64,000 nt of DNA, from contig NZ_CP106881.1 in the NCBI RefSeq assembly GCF_023634805.2, positions 2,015,501 to 2,079,500 on the forward strand, in the 5' to 3' direction. The translations under genes and the position numbers were made by a program. Of this stretch, positions 7,999-16,658 are shown in pieces (the stretch's first letter is position 1; every line of letters starts with the position of its first letter). This stretch comes from Comamonas endophytica. GTDB taxonomy: Bacteria > Pseudomonadota > Gammaproteobacteria > Burkholderiales > Burkholderiaceae_C. The notes below the pieces were generated by a model that made no database searches, was not told the DNA's origin, and saw only the letters and a program-made list of their open reading frames with translations.

Positions 7999-9117
7999 TT
8001 GATTGTCCCGGGCCGTGCCCGAAGATGGAAAGGTTCTCCGGGTTTGGCTCTGCAAGACTTCAAACTGCGCTACAACCCCGCCCTCGATGGCTTGCGGGGC
8101 GTGGCCATCGTGCTGGTGCTTCTGTCCCATGCACATGTCCCGATGTTCGAGGGCGCATTCCTGGGTGTGGACCTGTTCTTCGTGCTCAGCGGATTCCTGA
8201 TCACCTCGCTGCTGCTGCAGGAGTTCCAGGAAAACGAACGCCTCGATTACTGGCGCTTCTACCGCCGCCGTTTCTTCCGGCTGATGCCCGCGCTGCTGCT
8301 GTTCCTCGCGGCCTATTGCCTGATCGCGCCGCTGCTGTGGCCGGACCTGGACGACATCCATCAGGACGCGCTGGTGTCGGCGCTGTATCTGGCCGACTAC
8401 GGCATCGCCTTCTTCGACAGCCCCGAAACGCTGCTGCACATGTGGTCGCTGTCGGTCGAGGAGCATTTCTATCTGGTCTGGCCGCCGCTGCTGGTGCTGA
8501 TGCTGCGCAAGACCCAGGCCGGCAACCTGTGGCGGTCGATCCTGCTGCTGTGGATGCTGACCACGCTGTGGCGCCTGTTCTGGGTCGGCCAGGGGCAGCA
8601 CTTCTATGAAATCTTCTTCCGCTTCGACACCCGCGCTTCGGGCCTGCTGGCCGGCAGCCTGCTGGCCGCGGTGGTGACCGAAAAGCCGCAATGGATCCAG
8701 GCGCTGCAAAAACGCATTCCCCATGTCATGTGGCTGCCGCTGGCGATCCCGCTGCTCATGCGCCTCGAATGGGACAACCAGGCAGTCATGATCTGGGGCC
8801 TGACGGTGGTCGAATGCGCGGCGCTGGTGCTGCTGGTGGCGGTGCAGCAGCAGCGCGGCCTGGTCTTCGAGATGCTGCGCGCGCCGCTGCTGGTGCAGCT
8901 GGGCCGTTTGTCCTATGGCGTGTACCTGTGGCACTACCCGGTGGTGCGCTATCTGCGCGCCGAGTATTCGTGGCCGGTGGTCGTGGTCGCGGGCCTGGCG
9001 ATCTCGGTGGCGCTGTCGGCGCTGTCGTTCTACACCATCGAGCGCTGGGCCCTGCGCTGGCGCGACCGGCCCAAGGGCGCGTCCGATGGGCGCCGCGTGC
9101 CCGCCACCGCGGGCTGA
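7999..9117 (+). CDS. Acyltransferase 3 family membrane protein (OafA/YrhL type)
   Basis: An integral membrane acyltransferase of about 357-372 residues. The N-terminal signature YNPALDGLRGVAIVLVLLSHA and the later FLGVDLFFVLSGFLIT and MWSLSVEEHFYLVWP are characteristic of the family, which O-acylates lipopolysaccharide, exopolysaccharide or other glycans with acyl groups carried across the membrane. About ten hydrophobic segments are visible. There is no ATG in the right place: the frame begins with TTG at 7999, and TTG at 8044 (LALQDFKLRYNP) fits the family better. The target glycan is unknown because no polysaccharide genes are adjacent. Confidence 0.85.
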   Translation: MIVPGRARRWKGSPGLALQDFKLRYNPALDGLRGVAIVLVLLSHAHVPMFEGAFLGVDLFFVLSGFLITSLLLQEFQENERLDYWRFYRRRFFRLMPALLLFLAAYCLIAPLLWPDLDDIHQDALVSALYLADYGIAFFDSPETLLHMWSLSVEEHFYLVWPPLLVLMLRKTQAGNLWRSILLLWMLTTLWRLFWVGQGQHFYEIFFRFDTRASGLLAGSLLAAVVTEKPQWIQALQKRIPHVMWLPLAIPLLMRLEWDNQAVMIWGLTVVECAALVLLVAVQQQRGLVFEMLRAPLLVQLGRLSYGVYLWHYPVVRYLRAEYSWPVVVVAGLAISVALSALSFYTIERWALRWRDRPKGASDGRRVPATAG

Positions 9118-9120
9118 GGG

Positions 9121-9750
9121 TCAGAACCCTGAACCCGGCTGGGCCAGGTACTCCAGTTCAGCCGGTGTGCTTTCCCGGCCCAGTATCGGGTTGCGGTGGG
9201 GAAAGCGGCCGAAGCGCTTGATCACCTCCTGGTGCCGGTGCGCGTAATCCAGCGTGCCGGCAAGGAAGCTGCGCGTCTGCGGCAGCGCCAGCTCGTGCAG
9301 CTTCTTGAACAGGGCCACGCTCTGCTCCTGCAGCGGGCCGTCCTCGGCATGCTCCAGCGGCAGATAGAAGAAGATGCGCGCCACGTCCGGCACGCCGGGG
9401 TCCACGTCATGGCCCTCGAGGATGCCGTCCAGCGCCAGCTGCAGGGCGTGCGCATCGCCGGCAAAGCTTTTGGCCGTGCCGCGGAACAGGTTGCGCGTGA
9501 ACTGGTCCAGCAGCACGATCAGCGCCAGCCGGCCGCGTGGAGTCTGCGCCCAGCCATCGAGCGTGCCAGCCAGGGCCTGCTCCACCAGCGGCCCGAAGCG
9601 CGTGCCGATCTCGGCATCGGTGGCGGCCGACTTGGTGAACCACAGCGACTGGCGCGCGAGCGCGTCGGCATCGGTGGGATACGGAGCACCAAGCCAGTAG
9701 CTCAGCAGTTCGTCAATGCGGGGATCGGCGTTGGAGGATGCAACTGGCAT
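9121..9750 (-). CDS. DUF924 family protein
   Basis: A 209-residue soluble protein matching DUF924 by its typical segments: a start near VLSYWLG (here LLSYWLGAPYPTDAD), WFTKSAATDAEI, the core LALIVLLDQFTRNLFRGTAKSFAGDAHAL and FFYLPLEHAED, then YAHRHQEVIKRFGRFPHRN. The family is all-alpha and TPR-like, with no established biochemical role. It converges on the acyltransferase gene; the two stop codons are only three bases apart. Confidence 0.85.
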   Translation of the reverse strand: MPVASSNADPRIDELLSYWLGAPYPTDADALARQSLWFTKSAATDAEIGTRFGPLVEQALAGTLDGWAQTPRGRLALIVLLDQFTRNLFRGTAKSFAGDAHALQLALDGILEGHDVDPGVPDVARIFFYLPLEHAEDGPLQEQSVALFKKLHELALPQTRSFLAGTLDYAHRHQEVIKRFGRFPHRNPILGRESTPAELEYLAQPGSGF

Positions 9751-9834
9751 GGAAGGGTTTTTCAGAAAGCTGGGAGAGCTTCATTGTGCCTACGCGGCGC
9801 GTGATAGCCTTAAACCCTGACTACGGACGACATC

Positions 9835-10800
9835 ATGAAATTCAAGCATATGCTCGGCGCCCTGGCAGTGGCGGCGCTTTTCGCGCCGCCGGCTTTTGCC
9901 CAGAAATTTCCCACCAAGCCGGTGCGCATCGTGGTGCCTTTTGGCGCCGGCGGTGTGGCCGACGTCACGGCGCGGGTCGTGGCCCAGAAGATGGCCGGTA
10001 CGCTGGGCCAGCCGGTGGTGATCGAGAACAAGCCGGGCGCGGGCGGCATCGCCGCGGGCGACGCCGTCGCCAAGGCCGCGCCCGACGGCCATACCCTGCT
10101 GCTGATGTCCAACGCCACCGCGGTCAGCGAGGGCCTGTTCCGGGCCCTGCCCTTCAAGACGCTGCAGGACTTCGCGCCGGTCTCGACGCTGGGCTACTTC
10201 GACCTGGCGGTGGTCACTGCCGGCAATTCGCGCTTCAGGAACCTGGGCGAGCTGCTGGCATTTGCCAAGGCCCATCCCGGCCAGCTGAACCTGGGCTCGA
10301 TCAATGTCGGCAGCACGCAGCATCTGACGGCCGAGATGTTCAAGTCGGCGGCCGGCGTGCAGGTGCAGGTGGTGCCGTTCAACGGCACGCCGGCGGTGGT
10401 CACCGCACTGCGCGGCGGCCAGATCGACGCGGCGGTGGAGATCGTCGCGCCGGTGCTCACGCAGATACAGTCTGGGGCGCTGCGCGCGCTGGCGGTGGCC
10501 AGCGACAAGCGCGCGGCCGCGCTGCCCCAGGTACCCACCACCCGCGAGGCCGGCCTGTCCAACTACGTGGCGCGCAGCTGGAACGGCCTGGCGGCGCCCG
10601 CGAAGACGCCGGCGCCGGTCATCGCGCGGTTGAACCAGGCGATCGTGGCGGCGCTCGATGCGCCCGAGGTGAAGAAAAAGCTCAGGGAGCTGAATGTGGA
10701 CGCGCAGTCCAGCACCCCGCAGGAGGCGGCGGCGCTGCTGGCATCGGAGGTCAAGCGCTGGGGCAGCGTGATACAGGCCGCGAAAATCGCGCCCCAGTGA
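9835..10800 (+). CDS. Bug-family solute-binding protein (orphan)
   Basis: A 321-residue periplasmic protein with a signal peptide (MKFKHMLGALAVAALFAPPAFA) followed by KPVRIVVPFGAGGVADVTAR, the Bug-family fold start, and VVIENKPGAGGIAAGDAVAKA, its ligand-loop signature. Bug proteins (TctC-like) bind carboxylates such as tricarboxylates, amino acids or nicotinate for tripartite tricarboxylate transporters. No tctA/tctB membrane genes are nearby, so this is one of the orphan receptors that are expanded in Comamonadaceae and Bordetella. The ligand cannot be predicted. Confidence 0.9.
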   Translation: MKFKHMLGALAVAALFAPPAFAQKFPTKPVRIVVPFGAGGVADVTARVVAQKMAGTLGQPVVIENKPGAGGIAAGDAVAKAAPDGHTLLLMSNATAVSEGLFRALPFKTLQDFAPVSTLGYFDLAVVTAGNSRFRNLGELLAFAKAHPGQLNLGSINVGSTQHLTAEMFKSAAGVQVQVVPFNGTPAVVTALRGGQIDAAVEIVAPVLTQIQSGALRALAVASDKRAAALPQVPTTREAGLSNYVARSWNGLAAPAKTPAPVIARLNQAIVAALDAPEVKKKLRELNVDAQSSTPQEAAALLASEVKRWGSVIQAAKIAPQ

Positions 10801-10921
10801 GGCGATAGCGGGAACTTTGTAAGACATTCCTGCACGAAATGGCGATGCAGGCCTACTCCAATGGTTGGTGTGGCCGCTATCTTCGTTGGTCCCTGTTGTC
10901 TTAACACGAGTTTCGTTTGCC

Positions 10922-11491
10922 ATGCTGCGCCGCTGTTTCCTGCTTGCCTCCCTGGGGTCCACTGCCTTGCTGTCCACCGCCTGCTCCGGCAAGGCGCTGC
11001 CCAAGCATGTGGTCGTTTCCCCCGAAAAACTCCAGCAGGCGGTGGCCACGCGTTTTCCGCGGCCCTATCCGGTGGCGGGGCTGCTGCAGCTGGAGTTGCA
11101 GGCGCCGCGGCTGCAGCTGCTGCCTGAAACCGATCTGATCAAGGCGCAGCTCACGGCCCGCCTCTCGGGGCCGGTGCTCAAACAGCAGACCTATGACGGG
11201 CGCATGGAGGCGGATTTCGGGCTGCGCTACGAACCCACGGACCGCAGCGTGCGCGCGCAGCGCGTCAAGGTCCACAGCCTGACGCTGGACGGCCTGCCAC
11301 CGGCGCTGGCGGACATGCTCAACACCTACGGCCCCTCCATTGCGGAGCAGGCGCTGGGCGAGCTGGTGCTCTACCAGATGGAGCAGAAGGACCTGGCGCT
11401 GATGGATGCGCTGGACATGCAGCCGGGCGCGATGCGCGTCACGCCCCGGGGCCTGGAGATCGCGCTGGAGCGCAAGCCACAGACGCGCTGA
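10922..11491 (+). CDS. DUF1439-type predicted lipoprotein
   Basis: A 189-residue protein with an Arg-rich N-terminus and a signal ending LLSTAC, so it is probably lipid-anchored. The mature part (VVVSPEKLQQAVATRFPRPYPVAGLLQLEL) resembles the DUF1439/YceB group of outer-membrane lipoproteins, which have a tubular lipid-binding (TULIP-like) fold in E. coli YceB. The ATG at 10922 is chosen because it begins the signal peptide directly; the RBS is weak. Function unknown. It stands alone between the Bug gene and the GST gene. Confidence 0.7.
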   Translation: MLRRCFLLASLGSTALLSTACSGKALPKHVVVSPEKLQQAVATRFPRPYPVAGLLQLELQAPRLQLLPETDLIKAQLTARLSGPVLKQQTYDGRMEADFGLRYEPTDRSVRAQRVKVHSLTLDGLPPALADMLNTYGPSIAEQALGELVLYQMEQKDLALMDALDMQPGAMRVTPRGLEIALERKPQTR

Positions 11492-11593
11492 AGGCGCGTA
11501 ACATGCAAGCGGGCCTGCGATGAGCGCCGGTCTGCAAGGACTGCCGCGCCGGCGGCGGCAGTCATTGGTCCAGTGCAACCAGCCTTGATGCCC

Positions 11594-12298
11594 ATGACCG
11601 ATCTGTCCGTCTTTCCCGTCACCCGCAAATGGCCGCCCCGGCACCCCGAACGCCTGCAGCTGTACTCGCTGCCCACGCCCAACGGCGTCAAGGTGTCGAT
11701 CATGCTCGAGGAAACCGGCCTGGCCTATGAAGCGCATACGGTGCGCTTCGACAGCCAGGACCAGCTGTCGCCGGCCTTCCTGTCGCTGAACCCGAACAAC
11801 AAGATTCCCGCCATCCTCGACCCGCATGGCCCGGGCGGCCAGCCGCTGGCGCTGTTCGAGTCGGGCGCGATCCTGATCTACCTGGCCGAAAAGACCGGGC
11901 AGTTCATGCCGCTGGACGCCATCGCGCGCTACGAGACGCTGCAATGGCTCATGTTCCAGATGGGCGGCGTCGGGCCGATGTTCGGCCAGCTGGGCTTCTT
12001 CCACCGCTTTGCCGGCAAGGACTACGAGGACAAGCGCCCGCGCGACCGCTATGTGGCCGAGGCGCAGCGCCTGCTCAAGGTGCTGGACCAGCGCCTCGAG
12101 GGCCGCGACTGGATCATGGGCCGCGACTACACCGTGGCCGACATCGCGATCCTGCCCTGGGTGCGCAACCTGGTCGGTTTCTACGAGGCCGCGGACATCG
12201 TGGGCTGGGAGCAATACGGTCAGCTGCGCCGCGTGCTGGAGAAATGGCTGGAGCGGCCGGCAGTGCAGCGCGGGCTGGAGATTCCGCCGCGCGGGTAG
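11594..12298 (+). CDS. Glutathione S-transferase (YghU/YfcG-like)
   Basis: A 234-residue protein with an N-terminal thioredoxin-like GST domain (LQLYSLPTPNGVKVSIMLEETGLAYEAH, then NPNNKIPAILDPHG and ALFESGAILIYLAEKTG) and a C-terminal helical domain (RDWIMGRDYTVADIAILPWVRN). The TPNGxK segment and NPNNKIPA are typical of the Nu-class E. coli YghU/YfcG enzymes, which have disulfide-bond reductase and peroxidase activity with glutathione. ATG at 11588 or 11594 are both possible. The glutathione synthesis genes gshA and gshB are in the same window but 49 kb away. Confidence 0.88.
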   Translation: MTDLSVFPVTRKWPPRHPERLQLYSLPTPNGVKVSIMLEETGLAYEAHTVRFDSQDQLSPAFLSLNPNNKIPAILDPHGPGGQPLALFESGAILIYLAEKTGQFMPLDAIARYETLQWLMFQMGGVGPMFGQLGFFHRFAGKDYEDKRPRDRYVAEAQRLLKVLDQRLEGRDWIMGRDYTVADIAILPWVRNLVGFYEAADIVGWEQYGQLRRVLEKWLERPAVQRGLEIPPRG

Positions 12299-12338
12299 CG
12301 GCGCGGGCCTAGCGGGGCGCAGCCGCACTTCCCATCCC

Positions 12339-12416
12339 CCGTTCGGGCTGAGCTTGTCGAAGCCTGGGATTGTCTGGGGGAGACCCTCCACCCTTCGACA
12401 AGCTCAGGGCGAACGG
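12339..12416. repeat. Inverted pair of the 25-bp repeat, one copy diverged
   Basis: Copy 12392-12416 starts CCTTCGACAAGCTCAGGG and ends CGAACGG. The facing copy 12339-12363 is a weaker match (CCGTTCGGGCTGAGCTTGTC...). It lies just after the GST gene and before the pirin gene, so it may serve as a terminator for the former. Confidence 0.8.
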
Positions 12417-12535
12417 ATAGAGGGCTTCCGGGTCGAGCTGGCAAAGCTTGATCGCCGCTCCGCGCGACACACCGTCCCACCGGTGGCCCTTCTCTTTGCC
12501 CCGGGTGCTCGCATCTAATGGCATATCCCCATGTT

Positions 12536-12561
12536 GGCCTGCGGCGCATCTGCCGCAGGCC
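12536..12561 (+). promoter_or_regulatory. Perfect 10-bp hairpin in the pirin gene leader
   Basis: GGCCTGCGGC and GCCGCAGGCC form ten uninterrupted pairs around GCATCT. No U-tract follows, so it is not a classical terminator. It ends about ten bases before the pirin RBS (CAGGAG) and may affect translation or mRNA stability. Confidence 0.45.
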
Positions 12562-12582
12562 GCGCCATCCCAGGAGCCGCCC

Positions 12583-13677
12583 ATGACCATCACCGCCACC
12601 CAACCCGTCCTCAAGGCCCAGCCGCTGGGCCACCAGTGGCCCACGCTCGATCCCTTCCTGTTCTGCGCCCACCATGACGACAGCTACCCGGCCGGCGACG
12701 GCCGCATGGGCGTGCAGGCGGTGGAATTCGAGGGCCGGCAGATGGGCAGCGACTTCAGCCGCAAGGACGGCTGGAGCATGTACCACGGCGACAGCGTGCC
12801 CGGCTTTCCCGGCCATCCGCACCGCGGCTTCGAGACCGTGACGCTGGTGCGCAAGGGCCTGATCGACCATGCGGATTCGCTGGGCGCGGCCGCGCGCTTC
12901 GGCCGCGGCGACGTGCAGTGGCTCACGGCCGGGCAGGGCGTCGTGCACTCGGAGATGTTTCCGCTGCTCGACACCGAAGCGCCCAACCCGCTGGAGCTGT
13001 TCCAGATCTGGCTGAACCTGCCCGCGGCCTCGAAGATGGTGGCGCCGCACTTCACCATGTTCTGGGACGAGCGCATTCCGCGCCTGGTGCACACCGATGG
13101 AAACGGCGCGCGCACCACGGTGACGGTCGTTGCTGGCGCACTGGAAGGGGCCGATCCCGCGCTGGCGCCGCCGCCCGAATCCTGGGCCGCCAAGGATGCG
13201 TCGGATCTGGCGATCTGGACGCTGCTGCTGGAGCCCGGCGCCACCTGGACCCTGCCCGCGGCGCGCGGCCAGGGCACGCGCCGCATGCTGTATTTCTTTG
13301 CCGGCGAGCAACTGCGCATCGGCAACCAGCAGGCCGACGCGCATGCGGCGCTGGAAATCGTCGCCGGCCAGGACTGGCAGCTGAGCAACCCCGGCAGCAC
13401 TCCGGTCGAGTGCCTGCTGCTGCAGGGCCAGCCGCTGAACGAGCCGGTGGCGCAATACGGGCCCTTCGTGATGAACACCCAGCAGGAGATCATGCAGGCG
13501 CTGCAGGACTACCGCCGCACCCAGTTCGGTGGCTGGCCCTGGCCGCAGCAGGACCCGGTGCATGGCAGCGCCCCGCGCCGCTTCGCGCGCTACCCGGGCT
13601 GCAGCGAGGACGAATTGCCGCCCGCCGCGGCCGCAATCGGGGACAATCCGCAAGCCGGGCTGGACGCAGCCCTTTGA
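12583..13677 (+). CDS. Pirin family cupin protein (first of two)
   Basis: A 364-residue bicupin. The first cupin contains FPGHPHRGFETVTLVRKGLIDHADS and VQWLTAGQGVVHSEMF, which hold the metal-binding His/Glu residues of pirins (HPHRG and H...E). Pirins are iron-binding; some have quercetinase activity, others modulate enzymes. The C-terminus is extended relative to typical pirins of about 290 residues. The ATG at 12583 has CAGGAG upstream. It is followed 14 bases later by the SlyD-like gene on the same strand, suggesting an operon. Confidence 0.88.
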   Translation: MTITATQPVLKAQPLGHQWPTLDPFLFCAHHDDSYPAGDGRMGVQAVEFEGRQMGSDFSRKDGWSMYHGDSVPGFPGHPHRGFETVTLVRKGLIDHADSLGAAARFGRGDVQWLTAGQGVVHSEMFPLLDTEAPNPLELFQIWLNLPAASKMVAPHFTMFWDERIPRLVHTDGNGARTTVTVVAGALEGADPALAPPPESWAAKDASDLAIWTLLLEPGATWTLPAARGQGTRRMLYFFAGEQLRIGNQQADAHAALEIVAGQDWQLSNPGSTPVECLLLQGQPLNEPVAQYGPFVMNTQQEIMQALQDYRRTQFGGWPWPQQDPVHGSAPRRFARYPGCSEDELPPAAAAIGDNPQAGLDAAL

Positions 13678-13691
13678 AGGACCACTATTCC

Positions 13692-14162
13692 ATGAACATC
13701 AGCAAAGACACCGCGGTCACCATCCACTACACCATCACCGATACGCAGGGCAAGCGCCTGGACGAGGGCGATGTGGCCTATCTGCAGGGCGGCTACGACA
13801 ACCTGTTTGCCAAGGTCGAGGAAGCGCTCGAAGGCAAGGCCGTGGGCGCCACGCTGACCGTGGACCTGGCCGTCGAGGACGCATTCGGCGAACGCGACGA
13901 AAGCCTCAAGCGCAGCATCCCGAAGTCGGAGTTCCCCCCGGGCGTCAAGGTCGGCGGCCAGCTGCGCGGCACCAACGACCGCGGCGAGCCGCAGATCTAC
14001 CACGTGATGAAGATCAAGGGCCCGGAAGTGCTGCTCGACGGCAACCACCCGCTGGCCGGCATGGCGCTGCGCTTCAGCTGCAAGGTCAACGACGTGCGCG
14101 CCGCGACCTCCGAGGAAATCAGCCACCGGCATGTGCATGGGGGGCATGGGCACCATCATTGA
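13692..14162 (+). CDS. FKBP-type peptidyl-prolyl isomerase, SlyD-like
   Basis: A 156-residue FKBP/SlyD protein: the isomerase half-domains VTIHYTITDTQGKRLDEGD and VEEALEGKAVGATLTVDL flank the inserted chaperone flap (EDAFGERDESLKRSIPKSEFP). It ends in HRHVHGGHGHHH, a short His-rich tail that could bind nickel or other metals as in SlyD. It acts as a folding helper in the cytoplasm. The spacing of 14 bases to the pirin gene suggests cotranscription. An inverted repeat follows the stop codon. Confidence 0.88.
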   Translation: MNISKDTAVTIHYTITDTQGKRLDEGDVAYLQGGYDNLFAKVEEALEGKAVGATLTVDLAVEDAFGERDESLKRSIPKSEFPPGVKVGGQLRGTNDRGEPQIYHVMKIKGPEVLLDGNHPLAGMALRFSCKVNDVRAATSEEISHRHVHGGHGHHH

Positions 14163-14221
14163 TGGGTAGTTGCGGCGCTCAAGAGCTTGCATCAGTGCCA
14201 CTTGCTCGAGAGGCCGTCCAT

Positions 14222-14285
14222 CCTTCGACAGGCTCAGGACGAACGGATTTTTAACCGTTCGCCCTGATCCTGAGCTTGTCGAAGG
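14222..14285. repeat. Inverted repeat pair, right copy carrying a 6-bp duplication
   Basis: Left copy 14222-14246 is the standard 25-mer (CCTTCGACAGGCTCAGGAC...). The right copy 14255-14285 is 31 bases because CCTGATCCTGAGC replaces CCTGAGC. Only eight bases separate them, so they can form a long hairpin between the convergent SlyD-like and amidotransferase genes. Confidence 0.85.
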
Positions 14286-14330
14286 ATCGAAGGGTGAAGG
14301 GCCTGCCCGAGAAATAACCCAAGCCGTTAT

Positions 14331-15206
14331 TTACCTCCTGCGCAGCAACGCCCTCTTGAGCAACCGCGCCGCCCGGTCCCTGATCTGGAACGGGCTGTGC
14401 CCCGGGAAGGGGAAGGCCCGGCTGCGGCTGCAGGCCTGCAGGAAGTCGCCCAGCAGCGCCGAATCGTCCAGCGTGCTGCCGTCCTCGCTGCGGAATTCCG
14501 GGTGCCACTGCGTCGCGGCGATATACCCGCCGCCCGGGCGCGGCGCGCGGCGGATGGCTTCGGGGATGTGGTCGGGAATGCTCCAGGCCTCGACCTCGAA
14601 ATTCGGTGCGATCTGCTTGATGCCCTGGTGGTGGATGCTGTTGACGCGCGCGCGCAGCTGGCCAGGGTAGAGCTGCGACAGGCGTGAACCGGACACCAGC
14701 GCGATGTCATGCGCATGGCGGTCGTACTGCTTGGCATCGCGGTGCACCTGCGCGCCCGGCACCTGGGTCAACAGATCCTGGTAGAGCGTGCCGCCGAAGG
14801 CCACGTTGATCAGCTGCAGGCCGCGGCAGACGCCGAAGATCGGCTTGCCGGCCTGGGAGAAGGCCTCGACCAGCGCCAGGTCGTAGAGGTCGCGCACGCG
14901 GTCGCCCAGCCATTCCGGGCGCAGCGGCTCCTCGCCATAGCTGCCGGGCCAGACATCGGCGCCGCCATGCATCACCACGCCATCGAGCCATTCGGCATAG
15001 TGCGCCAGCGTCACGTCGCCGCGCGCGGTCTCGCCCGTGGGGCAGGGCACCATCACCACCATGGCCCCGGCCGACATGATCCAGTGGGCGATGGATTGCT
15101 CGACGTACTGCAGGGTCTTTCCGGTGAACAGGGAGCGGTCGGGGTCGGCGTGGGAAAAGCAGGCCGACAGGCCGATCTTGAGGCGTCTTGAGGCGGGCTG
15201 GGACAT
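14331..15206 (-). CDS. Class I glutamine amidotransferase-like hydrolase (PuuD type)
   Basis: A 291-residue protein of the gamma-glutamyl-GABA hydrolase family (peptidase C26). The nucleophile elbow GVCRGLQLINVAFGGTLYQDL holds Cys127, and QWHPEFRSEDGS provides the catalytic His and Glu. PuuD-type enzymes hydrolyse gamma-glutamyl-GABA in putrescine degradation, but this branch is broad and no puu genes are nearby. The C-terminal 30 residues are Arg-rich. The ATG at 15206 starts MSQPASRRLKIGLSACF. Confidence 0.85.
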   Translation of the reverse strand: MSQPASRRLKIGLSACFSHADPDRSLFTGKTLQYVEQSIAHWIMSAGAMVVMVPCPTGETARGDVTLAHYAEWLDGVVMHGGADVWPGSYGEEPLRPEWLGDRVRDLYDLALVEAFSQAGKPIFGVCRGLQLINVAFGGTLYQDLLTQVPGAQVHRDAKQYDRHAHDIALVSGSRLSQLYPGQLRARVNSIHHQGIKQIAPNFEVEAWSIPDHIPEAIRRAPRPGGGYIAATQWHPEFRSEDGSTLDDSALLGDFLQACSRSRAFPFPGHSPFQIRDRAARLLKRALLRRR

Positions 15207-15392
15207 GGCTGGGAAGCAGGCGCCGAGGCGCCAGGTCGCTGCGGATGGATGGGATTATGGCGCCGGCCCAAGGGCTTTGCGTGTAGGCCAAACCGAGGTC
15301 AGCGTCCACCGCTAGCTGCTGTCAGGGTCATGACTGGAGCAGGTTTTGGGGCTAGGATGGTTTACCGAACCAACCAGGCAAAAGGAGAAAAC

Positions 15393-15749
15393 ATGCAGAT
15401 CCAGGTGCACACGGACCATCTCATCGAAGGCGGGGAAGCGCTCGCGAAATGGGTCCAGGGGGAGCTTCAAGGGCGCCTGTCGCGCTTCAAGGAATACACG
15501 ACGCGGGTCGACGTCTTCCTCTCGGATACCGATGCGCGCAAGACCCAGGGCGGCCTCACGCGCTGCGTGCTCGAAACCCGGGTCAACGGCCGCCAGCCCA
15601 CCGCGGTGAACGCCGAAGCCGAGAAGATCGCCGATGCCGTGAATGCCGCGACCGAGAAGCTGATGCGTGCGCTGGAATCCGAGCTGGGCCGCCTCAAGGA
15701 CAAGAACGGCCGCGAGACCATCCGTACGCAGGAACCCCTCGACGAGTAA
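15393..15749 (+). CDS. HPF/RaiA family protein (divergent paralogue)
   Basis: A 118-residue protein starting MQIQVHTDHLIEGGEALAKWV with the beta-alpha-beta-beta-beta-alpha layout of ribosome-associated hibernation factors, including TRVDVFLSDTDARKTQGGLTRCVLETRVNG and a terminal helix (EKIADAVNAATEKLMRALESELGRLK). It has AAAGGAG upstream of ATG. It differs clearly from the canonical hpf at 44.8 kb. Whether it binds ribosomes is not shown by sequence alone. Its stop is three bases from that of the convergent pirin gene. Confidence 0.75.
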   Translation: MQIQVHTDHLIEGGEALAKWVQGELQGRLSRFKEYTTRVDVFLSDTDARKTQGGLTRCVLETRVNGRQPTAVNAEAEKIADAVNAATEKLMRALESELGRLKDKNGRETIRTQEPLDE

Positions 15750-15752
15750 GGC

Positions 15753-16658
15753 TCAGCCCGCGCGCAGCCGGCCTTCGAGCGCGGGCGCGCGCAACGGCGC
15801 CAGGGGCGAGGCCACGGGCGCACCGAAGCGGCCCGTGCCCGCCTCCCAATCGGCCAGCGCCTGCGCGATTTCCTCCTGCGTGCGGCCGACGAAATTCCAC
15901 CACACCACGACGTCCTCATGCATGGGCGCGCCGCCCACCAGCAGCAGCCGCGTGCCGGGCGTGCACTGCAGCCGCAGCACGCCGCGGCCCGCGGGCAGGA
16001 ACAGCAGCTCATCGGGCGCGGCGGCCAGTCCATCGACCGTGATGCCGCCCGTCAGCCCCAGCACCGCGTACTCGAAATCCGCGCGCAGCGGCAGCTCGGC
16101 CGTGACCGGGGACGGGGCATCGGCGCGCAGGCTCAGGTCCAGCGCCACCAGCGGGCTGTGCACCTGCACCGGCGAAACCTGGCCCAAGGCCTCGCCGGCC
16201 AGCACGCTGATGTCCAGCCCGTCCTGGCTGCAGCGTGGAACGTCGGGATAGTGCTGGAAGCGCGGCGGCATCCCCCGTTCGCTGCCAGGCAGCGCGATCC
16301 ACAGCTGGGCCGCGTGGATGCGCGGGCTGCCCAGGCTTTCCTCGGAATGGGCAATGCCATGGCCGGCGGTCATCAGGTTGACCTGGCCGGGGCGGATCAC
16401 CTGCTCCGAGCCCAGGCTGTCGCGGTGCAGCACCTCGCCCTCGATCATCCAGGTGAAGGTCTGCAGGCCGATATGCGGGTGCGGCCCGACCTGCAGGCTG
16501 CGCTCGCCATGCTGCACCGCCGGGCCGAGGTGGTCGAGAAAGCACCAGGCGCCGACCTTGCGCAAGGCGCGCTGCGGCACGGCACGGTGCACCGGCAGTC
16601 CGCCGACATCGGCCATGCGGGTGGCCAGGCGCTCGGGGGAGGAGACATCAGCGGACAT
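15753..16658 (-). CDS. Pirin family cupin protein (second)
   Basis: A 301-residue pirin. VGPHPHIGLQTFTWMIEGEVLHRDSLG is the metal-binding strand pair of the first cupin, and NLMTAGHGIAHSEESLG supplies the other ligands; the C-terminal cupin (ELLFLPAGRGVLRLQC...GGAPMHEDVVVWWNFVG) is typical of the family. The ATG at 16658 was chosen for the GAAGGAAACCCC site before it. It is closer to classical pirins in length than the protein at 12.6 kb, and it is not in an operon. Confidence 0.88.
   Translation of the reverse strand: MSADVSSPERLATRMADVGGLPVHRAVPQRALRKVGAWCFLDHLGPAVQHGERSLQVGPHPHIGLQTFTWMIEGEVLHRDSLGSEQVIRPGQVNLMTAGHGIAHSEESLGSPRIHAAQLWIALPGSERGMPPRFQHYPDVPRCSQDGLDISVLAGEALGQVSPVQVHSPLVALDLSLRADAPSPVTAELPLRADFEYAVLGLTGGITVDGLAAAPDELLFLPAGRGVLRLQCTPGTRLLLVGGAPMHEDVVVWWNFVGRTQEEIAQALADWEAGTGRFGAPVASPLAPLRAPALEGRLRAG

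Noticed and set aside
9118..9120. Possible frameshift or fusion between the acyltransferase and DUF924 genes
   Set aside because: They are on opposite strands with complete, family-typical C-termini; they are simply convergent.
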